Assembly: GCA_027924585.1 (NCBI GenBank)
Contig: BSBM01000140.1
Coordinates: 9,419,501 to 9,483,500 of the forward strand
Reading direction: 5' to 3'
DNA from: Larix kaempferi
Taxonomy: Eukaryota > Streptophyta > Pinopsida > Pinales > Pinaceae
Length of the DNA: 64,000 bases
The notes beneath the pieces were generated by a model. It saw only the letters and a program-made list of their open reading frames with translations. It was not told the origin of the DNA and ran no database searches. This document shows positions 1 to 10,322 of this stretch, one piece after another (the first letter of the stretch is position 1; each line of letters starts with the position of its first letter). The position numbers and the translations under genes were made by a program.

Positions 1-612
1 GGTATGAGAGCTAAAGAAAACACTTATATCTAGATTCATAGTGTCAATGCCACTTCTATTCATATGATTCCATGAGCCCACTCCATTCTGAACCCTCACA
101 AACAACTCTCATGATCAACAAACCTAGGGTAACTCCATAATAAGCACCCTCCCATCACTATCAAACCCTCACATCACTCAAATATATTGGAGTTTTCTTT
201 TGAAAAATGCCATATTTTGAGTTATTTTCCCTCCCAATATCTTTTTTAATTTACTCAAATGGGAAAGGGAAAGCAAAGGGATTAGGGATTATAAGGGCAT
301 AAAAATTGTTGTAGTTGTTGTTGTTGTTGTTCAAGGAGATGGGAATGAAGGAATTTAAAAAAAAATGAGACTTTTTTTCTTTTCAAAATGGAGGATATTG
401 GGGATTTTCTGCAGGGGAGGGGCCCGAGGGGGACTTTCAAACTTTTTGAACTTAGCCGCAAGGAGAACCATGATGAAAGGATGCATATGGACAATTAATG
501 GAGGTTGTGAAATTGATAAGTTTTAGATAACATGACGCAAAATACATGAACTTGCTAAAACTTTAACAACCTACAACGATTTTGTTCAAGAAAAATATGA
601 ATGCAACCAATA
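1..612. other. Left flank, no gene recognised
   Basis: AT-rich sequence with no reading frame I can assign. It contains a short GTT trinucleotide run at about 306-331, read as poly-Gln in a 70-codon minus-strand frame that I regard as chance. The stretch ends at the target-site duplication TGATG (613-617) of Copia-1. Confidence 0.6.
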
Positions 613-617
613 TGATG

Positions 618-1065
618 TGTTAGGATATTTAGACACTTAGGAGTTAGTTAAGATCAACTTGTGTAATATATATGTTAGGTAAAGTGTTTTTCTTTAGTAT
701 GTATTTGTAAATATTTAATCCGACGGTCACGATATGTTCTAGACATAGAGTCATCCGACGGCTCAACTTCTCTTAGATCATACCTATCTTTGATCTGTGG
801 CTTAACACTCGATTGGTCCATGATCTCTATTTAAAGAGCATGGAGGGTCATTGTCTAGTTGATCGATCATGAGAAGCTCATTTGTAACTTTCTTACTTTT
901 GCATAATAAACTACTCCGTAGAAGCTATTTGGCCGGGGCCGTGGAGTGTTTCCCTCTCGGGGATTTAAACCACGTCAAAACATCGTGTGTCGATATGTGA
1001 TATGTTTGTGTGAAGTGGTTTCTCTAGGTGTTCGATCTTTTGGGAGTACCCTGTGTACCCGAACA
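618..1065 (+). repeat. Copia-1 5' LTR (448 bp)
   Basis: Starts TGTTAGGATATT and ends ACCCGAACA, so it has TG...CA ends. A TATTTAAAG box at about 828-836 and an ATTGG (inverted CCAAT) at about 812-816 could form the promoter. The right-hand copy is 45 bp longer, mainly because a block of about 35 bp (CGACGGTCACGATATGTTC...) is tandemly duplicated there. Confidence 0.95.
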
Positions 1066-1077
1066 TGGTATCAGAGC
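1066..1077 (+). other. Copia-1 primer binding site
   Basis: TGGTATCAGAGC directly abuts the left LTR and is complementary to the 3' end of initiator Met-tRNA, the usual primer of plant copia and gypsy reverse transcription. Confidence 0.93.
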
Positions 1078-1901
1078 TTTTATGAAGAGCCGCTTCCGGT
1101 TATGATCTAGATCTTGAACTGTTGTTGCCGAAACTTGAAAGGATTTCTATTTATGTATTTTCTGTGCATTTCTGGGCTATGGGAAGTGTTCCATTGCGTC
1201 TGGAGCACCGTTTCCATTGGAAAATAGTTTTTGCTTGATCGAAAACGGTTTTCGGTTGCTTCATAAACGTGTATTTCATCAGATCTGAAGATTTTTTTGT
1301 TTCGGTTTGTGGTGTGATTTGCAAGAAAAGAGGCAAGCACGGAAACCGAGAGAGGAGTAAAAAAAAAACCTTTCTCCTTCCCTTCTTTTATGTACCTTTT
1401 AACATTATCTTACTTGGTTCAGAGTTGTTTTATTCCTTAATAGGTCTTGAGTTCAAGTCTTATTAAGTTATTTTTAAACAAAGGTGCATGCAATTTCTAA
1501 TTTGAAGTTACTTTATTGTAAAAGCGCATCTCACTTAAATAATAAAAATATAAATATAAAAAGTGAGTCACTTAAGTTCTTTTTTTTGCTGCACTATTTA
1601 AAAGTAACATCATTGTAAAGTGAAAATCACTTATTTTACAAAATGATTCACTTAAAAACAACTTTCTTGTAAAGCGATTTTCAAATGTTCATCTTGGGAA
1701 GAGGAGGGTTCATTTTTTAGCTCGACATTCTCTATTTGCCACGTCACTATTGGGGACATCTTCAACTTTTTCTTTGTTCAAGCATAACTTCATCATACGG
1801 AGTCAATTTTCAGTGTCGTTTTTTTTTTTAAATCGCCTATTTTTTCGAGCTCTTCGTATCCAGACTATTGGTTTCTATTTTTACAACCATTAATTTACAA
1901 T
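1078..1901 (+). other. Copia-1 leader, 824 bp
   Basis: Untranslated leader between primer binding site and gag ATG. The part at 1480-1690 is AT-rich with repeated TTGTAAAG and GATTCACTT-like words, and a SINE B-box-like GAGTTCAAGTC sits at 1449-1459. No convincing gene. A small old SINE insertion is possible but not proven. Confidence 0.5.
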
Positions 1902-2333
1902 ATGGCCACCCCTTGTGATATTCTACTTACCAGTTCCAACTATTTCTCATGGAAATCTCGTATGGAGGATGTTCTACAAAGTAGGGGGCTTTTCAAAATT
2001 ACCTCAGGGAAAGAAATAGAACCCACTGATGATGATAAGAAAATAAAATGGGCAAATAGATGTGACGAAGCTCGTGGATTGATTGGGATGTCAATATCTA
2101 CTGATTTGTGATTCCACATATCTAGAATTGATGAACCTGATGCTGCTCGGGACAAGTTGGAATCTGTGTTTGGTAAACACAATGAAAGTTGAGGTCATCA
2201 ACTCGAAAATGAGTTGATTTCTTTAAATCCAAGTGATTTTTCATGCATTCAAGATTATTTATCTAAGTACAAAACTCTTAAACTCTTATGTGAAGAATGC
2301 AAGATTAAGAGGGAAGACAAACAATGCATTTAT
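1902..2333 (+). pseudogene. gag: Copia-1 gag, N-terminal part (interrupted)
   Basis: The ATG at 1902 opens a capsid-like Gag (UBN2/retrotran_gag_2 type) with the expected N-terminal pattern: a phenylalanine-serine-tryptophan-lysine core, then a QLENELISL-like helix. In-frame stops fall at 2109-2111 and near 2191. The frame is cut at 2333 by Copia-2; the codons on either side of that element rejoin perfectly (…DKQCIY / HILSKLGP…), which proves that the frame once continued at 9585. Gag normally packages the element RNA in virus-like particles; this copy cannot. Confidence 0.9.
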
Positions 2334-2928
2334 TGTTGATGTATATGTAACTTCGGAATGTATTTCACATATATTTATATTGTAAGTGTCGTAACTTATA
2401 CTTGATGGGTTATTAGACCACCTTGTTTGGGGTCGGCCCTGTATAAGTCATGTGGGTCAAAGGTTTATTAGACCACCCTATTGGGGGTTGGCCATGTGGG
2501 TCAAAGGGTTATTAGACCACCCTATTGGGGGTCGGCCCACTCAGGATTATGTTATGTGGTTAAGTTCGAGCCTACATGAGTTAGGTAAAAAGGCAAGTCA
2601 AGTCAAGTATAAATAGAGTGCGGGAGGCACTCTATTTGCTCACTCACTTCTCACACATGCACTTAAGGAGGAGTGGCGCACTTATGGAGGAGGAGGATCT
2701 GCTGCTAGGTTATGGCTATCTCTCTTGGTTGGTTGTATCATTGCTCTATCTATCTCTGAGGAAGTTATTGGGGTTTTTCACCTTTATGGTTTTCCCCAAG
2801 TAAATCTTTGTGTCTCTTGTGTGCTTGCATTATTGTCTCCATGATTGATATGCTGTAGATATGCTGTACATGTTGTTCTCTCAGTTAAGATCCTAGATCA
2901 GATTGAAGTAAATTCTGAAAATTTAACA
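2334..2928 (+). repeat. Copia-2 5' LTR (595 bp)
   Basis: Starts TGTTGATG and ends TTTAACA, giving TGTT/AACA inverted ends. It contains tandem 43-44 bp units (GGGTTATTAGACCACC...) at about 2406-2545, three here and four in the 3' LTR. A textbook TATAAATA box lies at 2608-2615. Confidence 0.96.
2608..2615 (+). promoter_or_regulatory. TATA box in Copia-2 5' LTR
   Basis: TATAAATA, also present at 9259-9266 in the 3' LTR. It sits downstream of the tandem repeat block, so the variable repeats would lie in the U3 enhancer region. Function is inferred from sequence only. Confidence 0.7.
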
Positions 2929-2940
2929 TGGTATCAGAGC
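2929..2940 (+). other. Copia-2 primer binding site
   Basis: TGGTATCAGAGC immediately follows the 5' LTR, complementary to initiator Met-tRNA. Confidence 0.93.
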
Positions 2941-3290
2941 TAGCCTGAAAGAAGGCATGATATGGCATGTATGACACTTGTTGCACTTACGATGTTAGGG
3001 CTTGATATAGCAAAAACTAGTCATCGTAGAACTTTCGCTATAAATCCGTTTTGGCGAAGTTTTCAGATATGAAATTGTTATATGATGAAGATTAAATCTC
3101 CAGGTACCTTGTGTCCAAAGGACAACCTCTAATTCGTTGTACTTTGTGATTTATGATCTGTACAATATAGGGTTTCTGCCTCTTTCAGATCTGAGTCAAA
3201 ATCAGGTGACCTTGGAAAAAAGGTCATATATTGGGCTAGGAAGCTCCAAATGAAATTTTGTAAAAAGTGACAGGTAGTACACAGTCTGTA

Positions 3291-3669
3291 CTATCTCAGA
3301 AAACGTTTTCAGAGGCCGAAGTTGAACCAGTGACACGTGGCACGCCGTACAAGTTCGATCTCCTGTATTATCCCATAAACAGGTCATGTTGCGACACTAG
3401 GCATAACTCTCTCTCAGAGAGTCCAATTGAGGTCAAACCTATCAGGATGGAAAGATAACAGGCCGAGCTATCTCAGGAAAGTTTTTCAGAGGCCGAAGTT
3501 CAAACAGTGACACGTGGCATGCCGTACAAGTTCGCTCTTCTGTTTTATCCCAAAACATGTCACGTTGCGACATTTGACATAACTCTCTCTCAGAGAATCC
3601 AATTGAGGTCATACCTATCAGGATGGAAAGATAACAGGTCAGGCTATCTCAGGAAACTTTTTCAGACCC
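3291..3669 (+). repeat. ~177-bp tandem repeat in Copia-2 leader
   Basis: The word CTATCTCAG(A/G)AAA recurs at 3291, 3468 and 3644, a spacing of 177 and 176 bp, with the two complete units similar along their whole length (shared GTGACACGTGGCA and TATCAGGATGGAAAG blocks). The third unit is partial. Confidence 0.9.
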
Positions 3670-4931
3670 TGTGGATCAAAACGTTCAGAGTTACACCAGA
3701 AACAATCAGGTACATATTTCTGTCAAAACAGAATTATTTTTGAGTACCTTCATTCATGGCTTCCGGAATTTAGGGCTTTGAAGAAAGTTGGAATTTTTGT
3801 AATCGGAGACCACGGCTGGATGCTACTCATCAAAATAGAAATTTAGAGACCAAGATCAGAATTTTTGGTTGGGCAGAAGGCCGGGATTTATCAAACCCTA
3901 GTTCGAGACTTTGATCAGAAAAGAGGAAAATTAGGGCTTCTGTAAAAATGGGAATTTTTGCAATCTGTGACCACGGCTGGAAGCTCCTCAGAAAAATAAA
4001 AGCTTAGAGCTTTGGATCAAACCTTTTGATGGGGCAAAAGAGTGGGCTTCATCAAACCCCAGTTCAGGGTCATGTCCAGTGAATCCGAAAGTTTCAAAGG
4101 CAAAATTGAGGAGTGAAACTTTGCAGTCTTCAAATTTTGAATATACCAACTTGATCAGCTCATCAAGGCGCAATTTCTATCCTTTCGGAAGTTTGAAATT
4201 CAAAGTTTGAATTTTTGGGGTTTCTCTAACAAACCCATATCTAGCTCTAGTTCCAGTTCTTTAAATCAAGTGGATTGGGTTAATCCTAGAAGAAGATGGA
4301 TTGGTCACCTGCATAAGTGAAGAAGTTCCTGTTTCAGAGGGAGATGAGGCTAAGGCCTTACATAAGAAGATTTCAAGCGATCTCGACAGGTATGACTCAT
4401 CGAGGTATGTTTCGATATTTGTTCATGATTAAGTTTATGGTATGTTTGTCTTCATGTTATTATGGTTAGTACAATTTTGATTTTAGATTTGTCGTATCAC
4501 CTTAATAAAACTATGAATGCACGATAGAAAATATTCATTGATTAGGGTGTTGACACTTATGATTGTACTAATGCATTATGGTGTTGTATGAGGTTTATGT
4601 TGTCTACTAACATGAAAGGTACACCAAGAAAGACAAATCATGTTCTGGTCCAAGAACATATGTCATGATAACATGAGGACAAAGATTCATCCATTGTCAT
4701 GGATCTCATAGAAGATCCATTTACGAGGTATGTATAACTTGGTTTTGTAATAGTTAACCTATGAGATATACAGGTTACTAGCACAAGTCATTGAAGAAGA
4801 ACAAGAAGACATCATGTGAGTATGTTAGACATAAATATCTAGCATGCTAATCCAAGTATGTTTTTCCTATATCAAGCTAGAATCCTACCTTGTGTTAGGA
4901 TCTTATACTGTTGTTGATAATGATTATTCAT

Positions 4932-5165
4932 GAAGTCATAGGTTTGAATAATCATGGTTGTATGCATATTATGTTTCTGACCATAATTGATGATATGACT
5001 AACCAGAAGAATCATGAAGGTATAGGTTTGAATAATCACAGGTTTTATGCATATTATATCTCTTATCTTGATTGATGATTCAACTAACCTGAAGAGTCAT
5101 AGGTTTGAGTAATTACAGGTTTAGACATGTTATGTTTCTTATGATTTGACCAACCTTGAGAATAC
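4932..5165 (+). repeat. ~80-bp tandem repeat in Copia-2 leader
   Basis: Three diverged units begin at about 4932, 5016 and 5091, each with a CATAGGTTTGAATAATCA-like core followed by an AT-rich half containing CATATTATGT. Confidence 0.8.
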
Positions 5166-5960
5166 TACATAAACCTTGAATGCTAATGCTTATTATTTTC
5201 TGTTTGAAATGATCATGACTATACATGCTTGAGATTATTGTGTTTTAATAGTATACTAATGAATGTATGATTTTATATTAGACCTAGAGGATAACACAAT
5301 GATGATACTAACAAGCATGCATAGGGATCAAGAATGTATATAAGTTCAAGGACAGGTAATCCAGGGAGCAAAGATCAAGAGGGAGTACACTCCAGTGGTT
5401 TATGAAAGGATGCAGATATTCAGAGGGAGTTGTCCATCTCTCTACATTCCACAATAGAAAGGTGTAGAAGAAGCTACTACAGATTAGGACTCCAGCAGCT
5501 CCTGCAAGAAAGCAAAGACTCAGAGGGAGTCCACCCAACGAACAGACAAAGATAAGTATTTTAATTATCATTTCTTGCATATGTGTTTGTTTAAATAAAA
5601 TTGTTCAATGATGTATATGCTCATGTTCCTAGACTTAGGATATGTATTGTGCATATTAGAATAGTTGCATTGATGAACAATATACTACTAATATACATGG
5701 GTAAGTGGCCTATGGCACTGTACAACATTCCATTGCTACTTATCTAGAATGAAACCTCTTTGCTGACATGTTGGGAGTTGTGCACACTCTTAACAATGTT
5801 CTGGTATAGATTGGAAGGCATCTAGAAAGTTACGGAATATGGATAAATGTTGTATTGAAGCATTGGCTAAGATAACTGCATGACTGTATGGCATATTTCT
5901 TTATGTGTAAGAATTTGTTCTGAAAACTATGAGATGTTTTCTAATCATGCAATTTAACTT

Positions 5961-6625
5961 GTTGTGTAGGAAAGATCGTATGCCATCTCCTACAAAAGAA
6001 GAACTACAACATTTGTTCCAGCAACAAAGATATCTATTGAAGATATTGAAGATATTGAAGTTCCCAGGATCTGGGATGAAGAAATGAAATACCATGATCC
6101 GTCGATCATGAAGAATGATGTTTGGGATGTAATCCCAAGACATGAAGGGAAGTTTGCTATGACTTCAAAATAGAACTATCAGATCAAGCATGTTGCAGAT
6201 GGCAGCATTGAGAAATATAAAAGTGATGAAATAGAAGATACACCAGATGGATTCAAGACAGCTTCCTTGAATGGTGTAGTTGAAGAAGAAGTGTATGTAG
6301 AGCAGCCACTTGGTTCTGAGACACATGATAGGAAATCATATATGTGCAGAACTTGGTATGGTGAAGATAGATTGATTGCCGACACGTAGCGGAAGCTTAC
6401 TACCGAGTTCGAGATGAAGAACTTGGGGATGATGCACTATTTGTTTTTGGCATGGAGGTGTGGCAGAGTGCAGAAGGAATCTTCCTTGGACAAGGGAAGT
6501 ATGCAGTAGAGATGAAGAGGTTCGGGATGATGGATTGCAAGGCCATGGCCACACTGATGGCATCGAATCTGAAGCTTTTATGTGATGCTTCATCTGAGCA
6601 AGTGTATCGTTAGAAGATTGGGTCC
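5961..6625 (+). pseudogene. pol: Copia-2 reverse transcriptase remnant
   Basis: The plus strand reads as a copia RT with pieces missing. The upstream block with the motif NDVWDVIP and ADGSIEKYK is joined directly to the block FKTASLNGVVEEEVY, so the segment between them is lost. The LKKALYGLKQAPRAWY and YVDD segments are also absent, after which FEMKNLGMMHYL-like sequence resumes. Stops and frameshifts are frequent. Without the catalytic YVDD aspartates it cannot polymerise. Confidence 0.85.
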
Positions 6626-7261
6626 TTGATGTACCTGACGAACACGAGACCAGAAATTTGCTTTGTTGTGAACACATTGAGCCAGTTCCTGACGGATCCT
6701 AGGAGTGTTCACCTGGTTGTTGTAAAGCATGTTCTGAGGTACCTGAAGGGTACAGTGGATTATGGGCTTAAGTATGAGGTGAATCAAAAGTTTAACCTAC
6801 AGGGTTATGTTGATTCAGATTGGGCTGGCAGTGCTGCAGATAGGAAGAGCAAATCTGGGTGTTGCTTCAGTATGGGATCAGGTGTGATCTCTTGGTTTAG
6901 CAGGAAGCAGTCCTGCGTAGCATTGAGTACAACTGAGGCAGAGTATGTTGCAACCTGCTCAGCTAGTTGTGAGGCAGTATGGCTACGGATGCTACTGTCT
7001 GAGTTATTTGATCTCCCATTGGATGCTACTGGTATCTTCTGTGATAACCAGAGTTGTGTGAAGCTATCTGAGAACCCAGTGTTTCATGACAGGTCGAAAC
7101 ACATAGAGATCAAATATCACTATATCAGGGATATGGTGCAGAGAGGAGCCATGAAGCTCCTGTATGTTGTGATGGACGAGTAGATTGCAGATGTGCTGAC
7201 GAAGCCACTAGCCAGGGTGAAGTTCGAGTACTTCAGAGAGAGGCTTAGCATTCTTCAGATC
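6626..7261 (+). pseudogene. pol: Copia-2 RNase H domain
   Basis: An open frame of 185 codons (6626-7183) followed, after a TAG, by the usual copia C-terminus to about 7261 (IADVLTKPLARVKFEYF). Visible motifs include MYLTNTRPEICF at the RT/RNase H junction, YVDSDWAG (catalytic Asp), TTEAEY (Glu), FCDNQS (Asp) and HIEIKYH. This is the best-preserved part of the element; all catalytic residues of RNase H appear present although RT is destroyed. It would degrade RNA in RNA-DNA hybrids during reverse transcription. Confidence 0.92.
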
Positions 7262-7394
7262 GAGGACACTTCGAGGAAGAAGTGATGGACACATTTGCTG
7301 AAGCCATTCCAAGCATGTTGGAAAGGGGATCCTTCACATGGCTATGGATGTAAGCGTTGGATGATGAGCATCAGGATGATGTTCTGGTTTCTGC

Positions 7395-7800
7395 TTGGAT
7401 ATGATTAGTTGGATCATTATATGTATGTATGTACGCATCATGTTGGATGTTGGATATGATCGGTTGGATCATGTGTATGTATTTTGTATACGCATCATGT
7501 TGGATGCTGGATATGATCAGTTGGATCATTTATGTATGTATGCATCATGTTGGATGCTGGATATGATCAGTTGGATCATTCATATATGTACGCATCATGT
7601 TGGATGCTGATGGATACATTGTGTGGATCATGTATCTTTGTATGATCAGGTAGATCATGTATGCTGATAGATACATTGTGTGGATCATGTATCTTTGTAT
7701 GATCAGGTAGATCATGTATGCTGATGGATACATTGTGTGGATCATGTATCTATGTATGTATCAGGTGGATATGGTGTGCATCAGATGGATGCATTGTATG
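7395..7800 (+). repeat. 50- to 57-bp minisatellite in Copia-2
   Basis: Units of about 50 bp (GGATATGATCAGTTGGATCA...) run from about 7395 to 7612, then switch to a 57-bp relative (TGGATACATTGTGTGGATCATG...) to about 7770. All share GATCA(G)NTGGATCAT cores. The array lies between RNase H and the 3' LTR. Confidence 0.9.
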
Positions 7801-7927
7801 ATCAGGATGATCGTGGATGACGAGCTTCTCCAGATGAAATGCAGCAGGATGTTGCAGTGATGATGATCAGGATGATCATGTGTACATCAGGATGATGTTT
7901 GATGAGTATCAGATGATACTTTATGGC

Positions 7928-8700
7928 CGTGGATCAAGTTGTGTAGGAAAGCATGTAATTTGTGCCCTGGGAAATTTGCAGATGGTCTTTCGAGGTTTTG
8001 CCTATGGCATGTAATTCGGTGCCCTGGGACATCTGGAAAATGCTCTTGCGAGGTTTTGCTTGGGAGGACATGTAATTTGTGCCCTGGGAGATCTGCAGAT
8101 AGTCTTTCGAGGTTTTTCCTATGGCATGTAATTTGGTTCCCTGGGATATCTGGCAGATGCTCTTGCGAGGTTTTGTCCTATGGCATGTAATTTGCTCCTG
8201 GGAGATCTGGACAGGATGAAAAAGGCCTCAGATGCTTCAACCAGGTTTTGCCATGACCACATGTAATTTGCTCCTGGGAGATCTGGACAGGATGAAAAAG
8301 GCCTCAGATGCTTCAGCCAGGTTTTGTGGTGGACCACATGTAATGTGCTCCTGGGAGATCCGACAGGTAGAGCTGTGTGCTCGTAACATCCTGGGATGCT
8401 TCAGCCAGGTTTTGTGGTGAGATCACATGTAATGTGCTCCTGGGAGATCTGACAGGTAGAGCCGCGTGCTCGTAACAGCCTGGGATGCTTCAGCCAGGTT
8501 TTGTGGTGAGATCACATGTAATGTGCTCCTGGGAGATCCGACAGGTAGAGCTGAGTGCTCGTAATAGCCTGGGATGCTTCAGCCATGTTTTGTGATGGGT
8601 CACATGTAATGTGCTCCTGGGAGATCCTACAGGTAGAGCTGTGTGCTCGTAATAGCCTGGGATGCTGCAGCCAGGTTTTGTGACGCACGTAATAAGTCCT
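7928..8700 (+). repeat. Minisatellite with growing unit length (56, 76, 89 bp) in Copia-2
   Basis: Repeats begin with CATGTAAT(T/G)TG and share a CCTGGGAGATCTG block and a CAGGTTTTG block. Early units are about 56 bp (7950-8190), middle ones about 76 bp (8185-8335), and the last ones about 89 bp (8336-8690), the added length being inserted between the shared blocks. It is followed by a non-coding stretch to the purine tract AAGAGGGAG (8933-8941). Confidence 0.9.
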
Positions 8701-8941
8701 GAGGATTCCACAGTATGGCTAGTGATGATGAAGACCTGCAGGTGGTGGGCCTACATCCAGTATGAAAAAGGACTGGCTCTGTAGAACTTCCTATGACGAG
8801 TAGATTCAGAGATTGATTGAGATAGCAGCAGCAGTGACGATGATGATGACTCGATGATGATTATCCAGTGATGATGACCCAGAGAAGTTGACTTGTGCTA
8901 GAAGAACTGTGCTGAGAAATACCTTCCTAGTTAAGAGGGAG

Positions 8942-9579
8942 TGTTGATGTATATGTAACTTCGGAATGTATTTCACATATATTTATATTGTAAGTGTCGT
9001 AACTTATACTTGATGGGTTATTAGACCACCTTGTTTGGGGTCGGCCCTGTATAAGTCATGTGGGTCAAAGGGTTATTAGACCACCCTATTGGGGGTCGGC
9101 CATGTGGGTCAAAGGGTTATTAGACCACCTATTGGGGGTCGGCCATGTGGGTCAAAGGGTTATTAGACCACCCTATTGGGGGTCGGCCCACTCAGCATTA
9201 TGTTATGTGGTTAAGTTCGATCCTACATGAGTTAGGTAAAAAGGCAAGTCAAGTCAAGTATAAATAGAGTGTGGGAGGCACTCTATTTGCTCACTCACTT
9301 CTCACACATGCACTTAAGGAGGAGTGGCGCACTTATGGAGGAGGAGGATCTGCTTCTAGGTTATGGCTATCTCTCTTGGTTGGTTGTATCATTGCTTTAT
9401 CTATCTCTGAGGAAGTTATTGGGGTTTTTCACCTTTATGGTTTTCCCCAAGTAAATCTTTGTGTCTCTTGTGTGCTTGCATTATTGTCTCCATGATTGAT
9501 ATGCTGTAGATATGCTGTACATGTTGTTCTCTCAGTTAAGATCCTAGATCAGATTGAAGTAAATTCTGAAAATTTAACA
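8942..9579 (+). repeat. Copia-2 3' LTR (638 bp)
   Basis: Same ends as the 5' copy, with one extra 43-bp unit in the tandem block at about 9012-9195. Preceded by the polypurine tract and followed by the TTTAT duplication. Confidence 0.96.
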
Positions 9580-9584
9580 TTTAT

Positions 9585-10322
9585 CATATTCTTTCAAAGC
9601 TTGGACCTACATATTCTGTTTTTGTATCTACATTTTACTCAATGAAAGAATCCTTCAATGCAGCTAGCTATCAAGAGCCTAGTCTTTAATCCTTTTGTGA
9701 TTCCTTGATTAGAGAGCAAGATAATCTCATCCATCTTGGAATAATCAACAATGTAGATACATATGGGAAAGACTTATTGTCCCAATAGAAAGAAAAGTCC
9801 AAGCCTCCCAAGAAACAAAATTTTCGCAATAATAAATCAAACAAGGGTCCCAAACCCTCTCAGTCAGCTCCTTCTTTAAAAAATGACAAAGGATCCAAGC
9901 CAAAAGGAAAGAAGACTGAACGTCAATACAACTATTGCGGGAAAGATAATCATGATGAATCTAAGTGTTTTAAGAAGATGGCAGCCTTGGAAGCAGCAAT
10001 GAAGAAGCACCACATCATCCTAGATTTGCCTTCAGAATCTACCTCTCATGGACATGCACTTTGTGTTTCTTGTTATTCTTATAATGCATCTTCTTCTTCT
10101 ACTTCAAATGAATGGATCATTGATTCTGGAGCATCCTATCATATGGCTAAGGATCAAGCCATCTTTTCTATTATGCATGAATGTAACACCAAACAAATAT
10201 TTGTTGGTGATGATAGATCTCTAAGTGTTGTAGGATCTGGAACAGTTCCAGTAGATAATGGTCATTTTAGTGATGTACTATGTGTTCCAAGAATTTCCTA
10301 TAATTTGTTATCAATCTATTAA
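9585..10322 (+). pseudogene. gag-pol: Copia-1 gag C-terminus and protease
   Basis: The frame resumes after Copia-2 with ILSKLGPTYSVF, a lysine-rich linker, a zinc knuckle at about 9927-9972 and an aspartic protease core WIIDSGASYHM near 10113-10145. In the knuckle the first cysteine is replaced by tyrosine (YNYC...H...C instead of CX2CX4HX4C), while the protease active site DSGAS is intact. Stops occur before 9978 and at the end (10320-10322). Protease would cut the polyprotein into capsid and enzymes. Confidence 0.9.

Larger units (their letters stand above)
2941..5960 (+). other. Copia-2 long non-coding leader with tandem repeats
   Basis: About 3 kb where gag, protease and integrase should be. 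I see no frame of Gag or integrase. It instead holds a ~177-bp tandem repeat (3291-3669), a looser ~160-bp pair (about 3790-4000) and a ~80-bp triple repeat (4932-5165). A short piece near 5370-5550 reads loosely like the low-complexity linker that follows copia integrase. Several AG/GTATGT strings resemble splice donors, but no gene can be built from them. Confidence 0.6.
2334..9579 (+). mobile_element. Copia-2: young, coding-defective copia element nested in Copia-1 gag
   Basis: LTRs at 2334-2928 and 8942-9579, flanked by perfect TTTAT duplications (2329-2333 and 9580-9584). The LTRs differ by about 7 substitutions over 595 aligned bases plus one extra 43-bp repeat copy (hand count), so insertion is recent. 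Yet the body has no gag or integrase frame, a 3-kb non-coding leader, an RT gene with internal deletions that remove the YVDD region, and a single good RNase H frame. It also carries several unrelated tandem-repeat arrays. The mismatch of age and decay suggests a non-autonomous element mobilised in trans. Confidence 0.95.

Noticed and set aside
1405-1470. SINE B-box-like GAGTTCAAGTC in the Copia-1 leader
   Set aside because: No A-box at the right distance, no poly(A), no duplicated flanks; too short to call.
4380-5960. Possible host exons with AG/GTATGT donors in the Copia-2 leader
   Set aside because: No frame of more than a few dozen codons links the donors and acceptors, and no homology is recognised.
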